Positions 63,199 through 64,000 of a stretch of 64,000 bases of DNA are shown piece after piece; the stretch's first letter is position 1; every line of letters starts with the position of its first letter. This DNA is from Phycicoccus sp. M110.8 (GTDB taxonomy: Bacteria; Actinomycetota; Actinomycetes; Actinomycetales; Dermatophilaceae). The notes beneath the pieces were generated by a model. It was not told the DNA's origin, did no database searches, and saw nothing but the letters and a program-made list of their open reading frames with translations. The stretch is taken from NCBI RefSeq assembly GCF_032464895.1, contig NZ_JAWDIC010000001.1, positions 992,001-1,056,000 of the forward strand, written 5' to 3'. The translations under genes were made by a program, and so were the position numbers.

Positions 63199-64000
63199 TC
63201 AGTAGGCCCCAGTGCCGCGCAGGACGGCCCGAGCCGTGCGGAACAGGATCTGCAGGTCCAGCACCATCGACCAGTTGTCGACGTACCAGAGGTCGAGGCG
63301 CAGGCTCTCGTCCCACGACAGGTTGCTGCGGCCGCTGACCTGCCACAGCCCGGTGAGGCCGGGACGCACGCGCAGCCGGCGCACCGCGTCGGGCTCGTAG
63401 GCGTCGACCTCGCGCTGGAGGGCCGGCCGGGGACCCACGAGCGACATCTGGCCGGCGAGCACGTTGAGCAGCTGCGGGAGCTCGTCCAGGGAGTACCGGC
63501 GCAGGAGCCTGCCCACGCGGGTGACCCGCGGGTCGTCCTTCATCTTGAACATGACGTCGTTGCCGGCGTCACGCTGGAGGGCGGCCAGCCGCTCCTCCGC
63601 GTCCACGCACATGGTGCGGAACTTGAGCATGGAGAAGGTCTCGCCGCGGGCCCCGACCCTGTTCTGCCGGAACAGGATCGGACCCGGCGAGTCCAGGCGG
63701 ATCGCCAGGGCGATGGTGAGGCCGACGGGCAGCGCGGCCAGCAGCAGCAGCGCGGTGAGCAGCCGCTCCATGGCCACCTTGAGGACCCGACGCGCACCCG
63801 ACATGACGGGCCGCTCGACGTGCAGCAACGGCATACCCGCCGTGGGCCGAATGGACAGCCGCGGGCCGGCGACGCCGAGCAGGCCCGCGGAGACCACGAG
63901 GTCCACCTCCCGCTCCTCGAGAGACCACGCCAGCCGACGCAGCTCGGGACCGTGCAGGTCCGGGTCGCTGGACACCGCGACGACCTCGGCGTCGAAGAGG
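63199..64000 (-). CDS. Polyprenyl-phosphate sugar-1-phosphate transferase (priming enzyme), partial
   Basis: The 3' part of a bacterial sugar transferase (WbaP/CpsE class); the gene continues past the window end, and about 267 residues are visible. Before the catalytic domain come about 75 residues of the Rossmann-like part (LVVSAGLLG). Then a membrane helix (LTALLLLAALPVGLTIALAIRL), PGPILFRQNRVG, FRTM, RYSLDELPQLLNVLAGQMSLVGPRP and RPGLTGLWQVSGRS, all family signatures. It puts the first sugar phosphate on undecaprenyl phosphate and so starts the repeat unit. The codon at 63975 (GTG) is internal, not the start. Confidence 0.92.
   Translation of the reverse strand, partial: LFDAEVVAVSSDPDLHGPELRRLAWSLEEREVDLVVSAGLLGVAGPRLSIRPTAGMPLLHVERPVMSGARRVLKVAMERLLTALLLLAALPVGLTIALAIRLDSPGPILFRQNRVGARGETFSMLKFRTMCVDAEERLAALQRDAGNDVMFKMKDDPRVTRVGRLLRRYSLDELPQLLNVLAGQMSLVGPRPALQREVDAYEPDAVRRLRVRPGLTGLWQVSGRSNLSWDESLRLDLWYVDNWSMVLDLQILFRTARAVLRGTGAY

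Overview
The window is very G+C-rich DNA (roughly 70% or more by eye). Gene content, GTG starts, TANNNT-type -10 boxes six or seven bases before start codons and the order mfd - SurA-like lipoprotein - mazG ... eno - ftsB/divIC - DUF501 - ppx point to an actinobacterium. Micrococcales, perhaps an Intrasporangiaceae-like lineage, is my best guess; this is inference, since no rRNA gene is present. No mobile element, CRISPR array or origin was seen.

Left part (1-25 kb) is mostly housekeeping: a GNAT acetyltransferase, a DUF1992 protein and a cytosolic B12-binding-type protein; cystathionine beta-synthase, an SGNH hydrolase and a thiolase; a Bax-inhibitor-1 membrane protein; a membrane-anchored protein made of two copies of one domain; an unusual tRNA with anticodon UAA; a TetR-controlled Baeyer-Villiger monooxygenase/short-chain dehydrogenase pair with a clear operator; an orphan MCE protein; the ppx/DUF501/ftsB set and enolase; pseudouridine kinase and glycosidase; a 2H phosphoesterase; mazG, a SurA-like lipoprotein and mfd. 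A secreted lipoprotein and a PAP2 phosphatase (25.3-27.0 kb) lie at the border.

Right part (26.9-64 kb) is one large surface-polysaccharide locus, nearly all on the minus strand. Reading in transcription order it holds: a priming sugar transferase (cut by the window end); an oxidoreductase, an epimerase and a 2085-residue secreted modular protein; a GT2 glycosyltransferase; GDP-heptose genes hddC and hddA with two DegT aminotransferases; a plus-strand glycosyltransferase; a Wzx-type flippase; then an 11-ORF translationally coupled unit (GDP-mannose dehydrogenase, glycosyltransferase, AsnB-type amidotransferase, a 35-codon small ORF, a two-domain dehydrogenase, heparinase-family lyase, two Wzz-like co-polymerases, a Wzy-like polymerase, a methyltransferase); and a gmhB-gmhA fusion with two glycosyltransferases and an epimerase. 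Together these predict a Wzx/Wzy-assembled glycan containing an amidated hexuronic acid (mannuronate series) and a D-glycero-D-manno-heptose, with a lyase and a giant fibronectin/DUF4082 protein acting at the surface.

The strongest unexplained signal is not a gene. The octamer CGGCATAC (complement GTATGCCG) occurs 34 times, against about 2 expected from base composition, equally in both orientations. It is mostly inside genes, where it forces rare TAT, ATA and GCA codons. Its density falls about 2.5-fold in the right half, which fits a genome-signature motif diluted by more recently acquired DNA.
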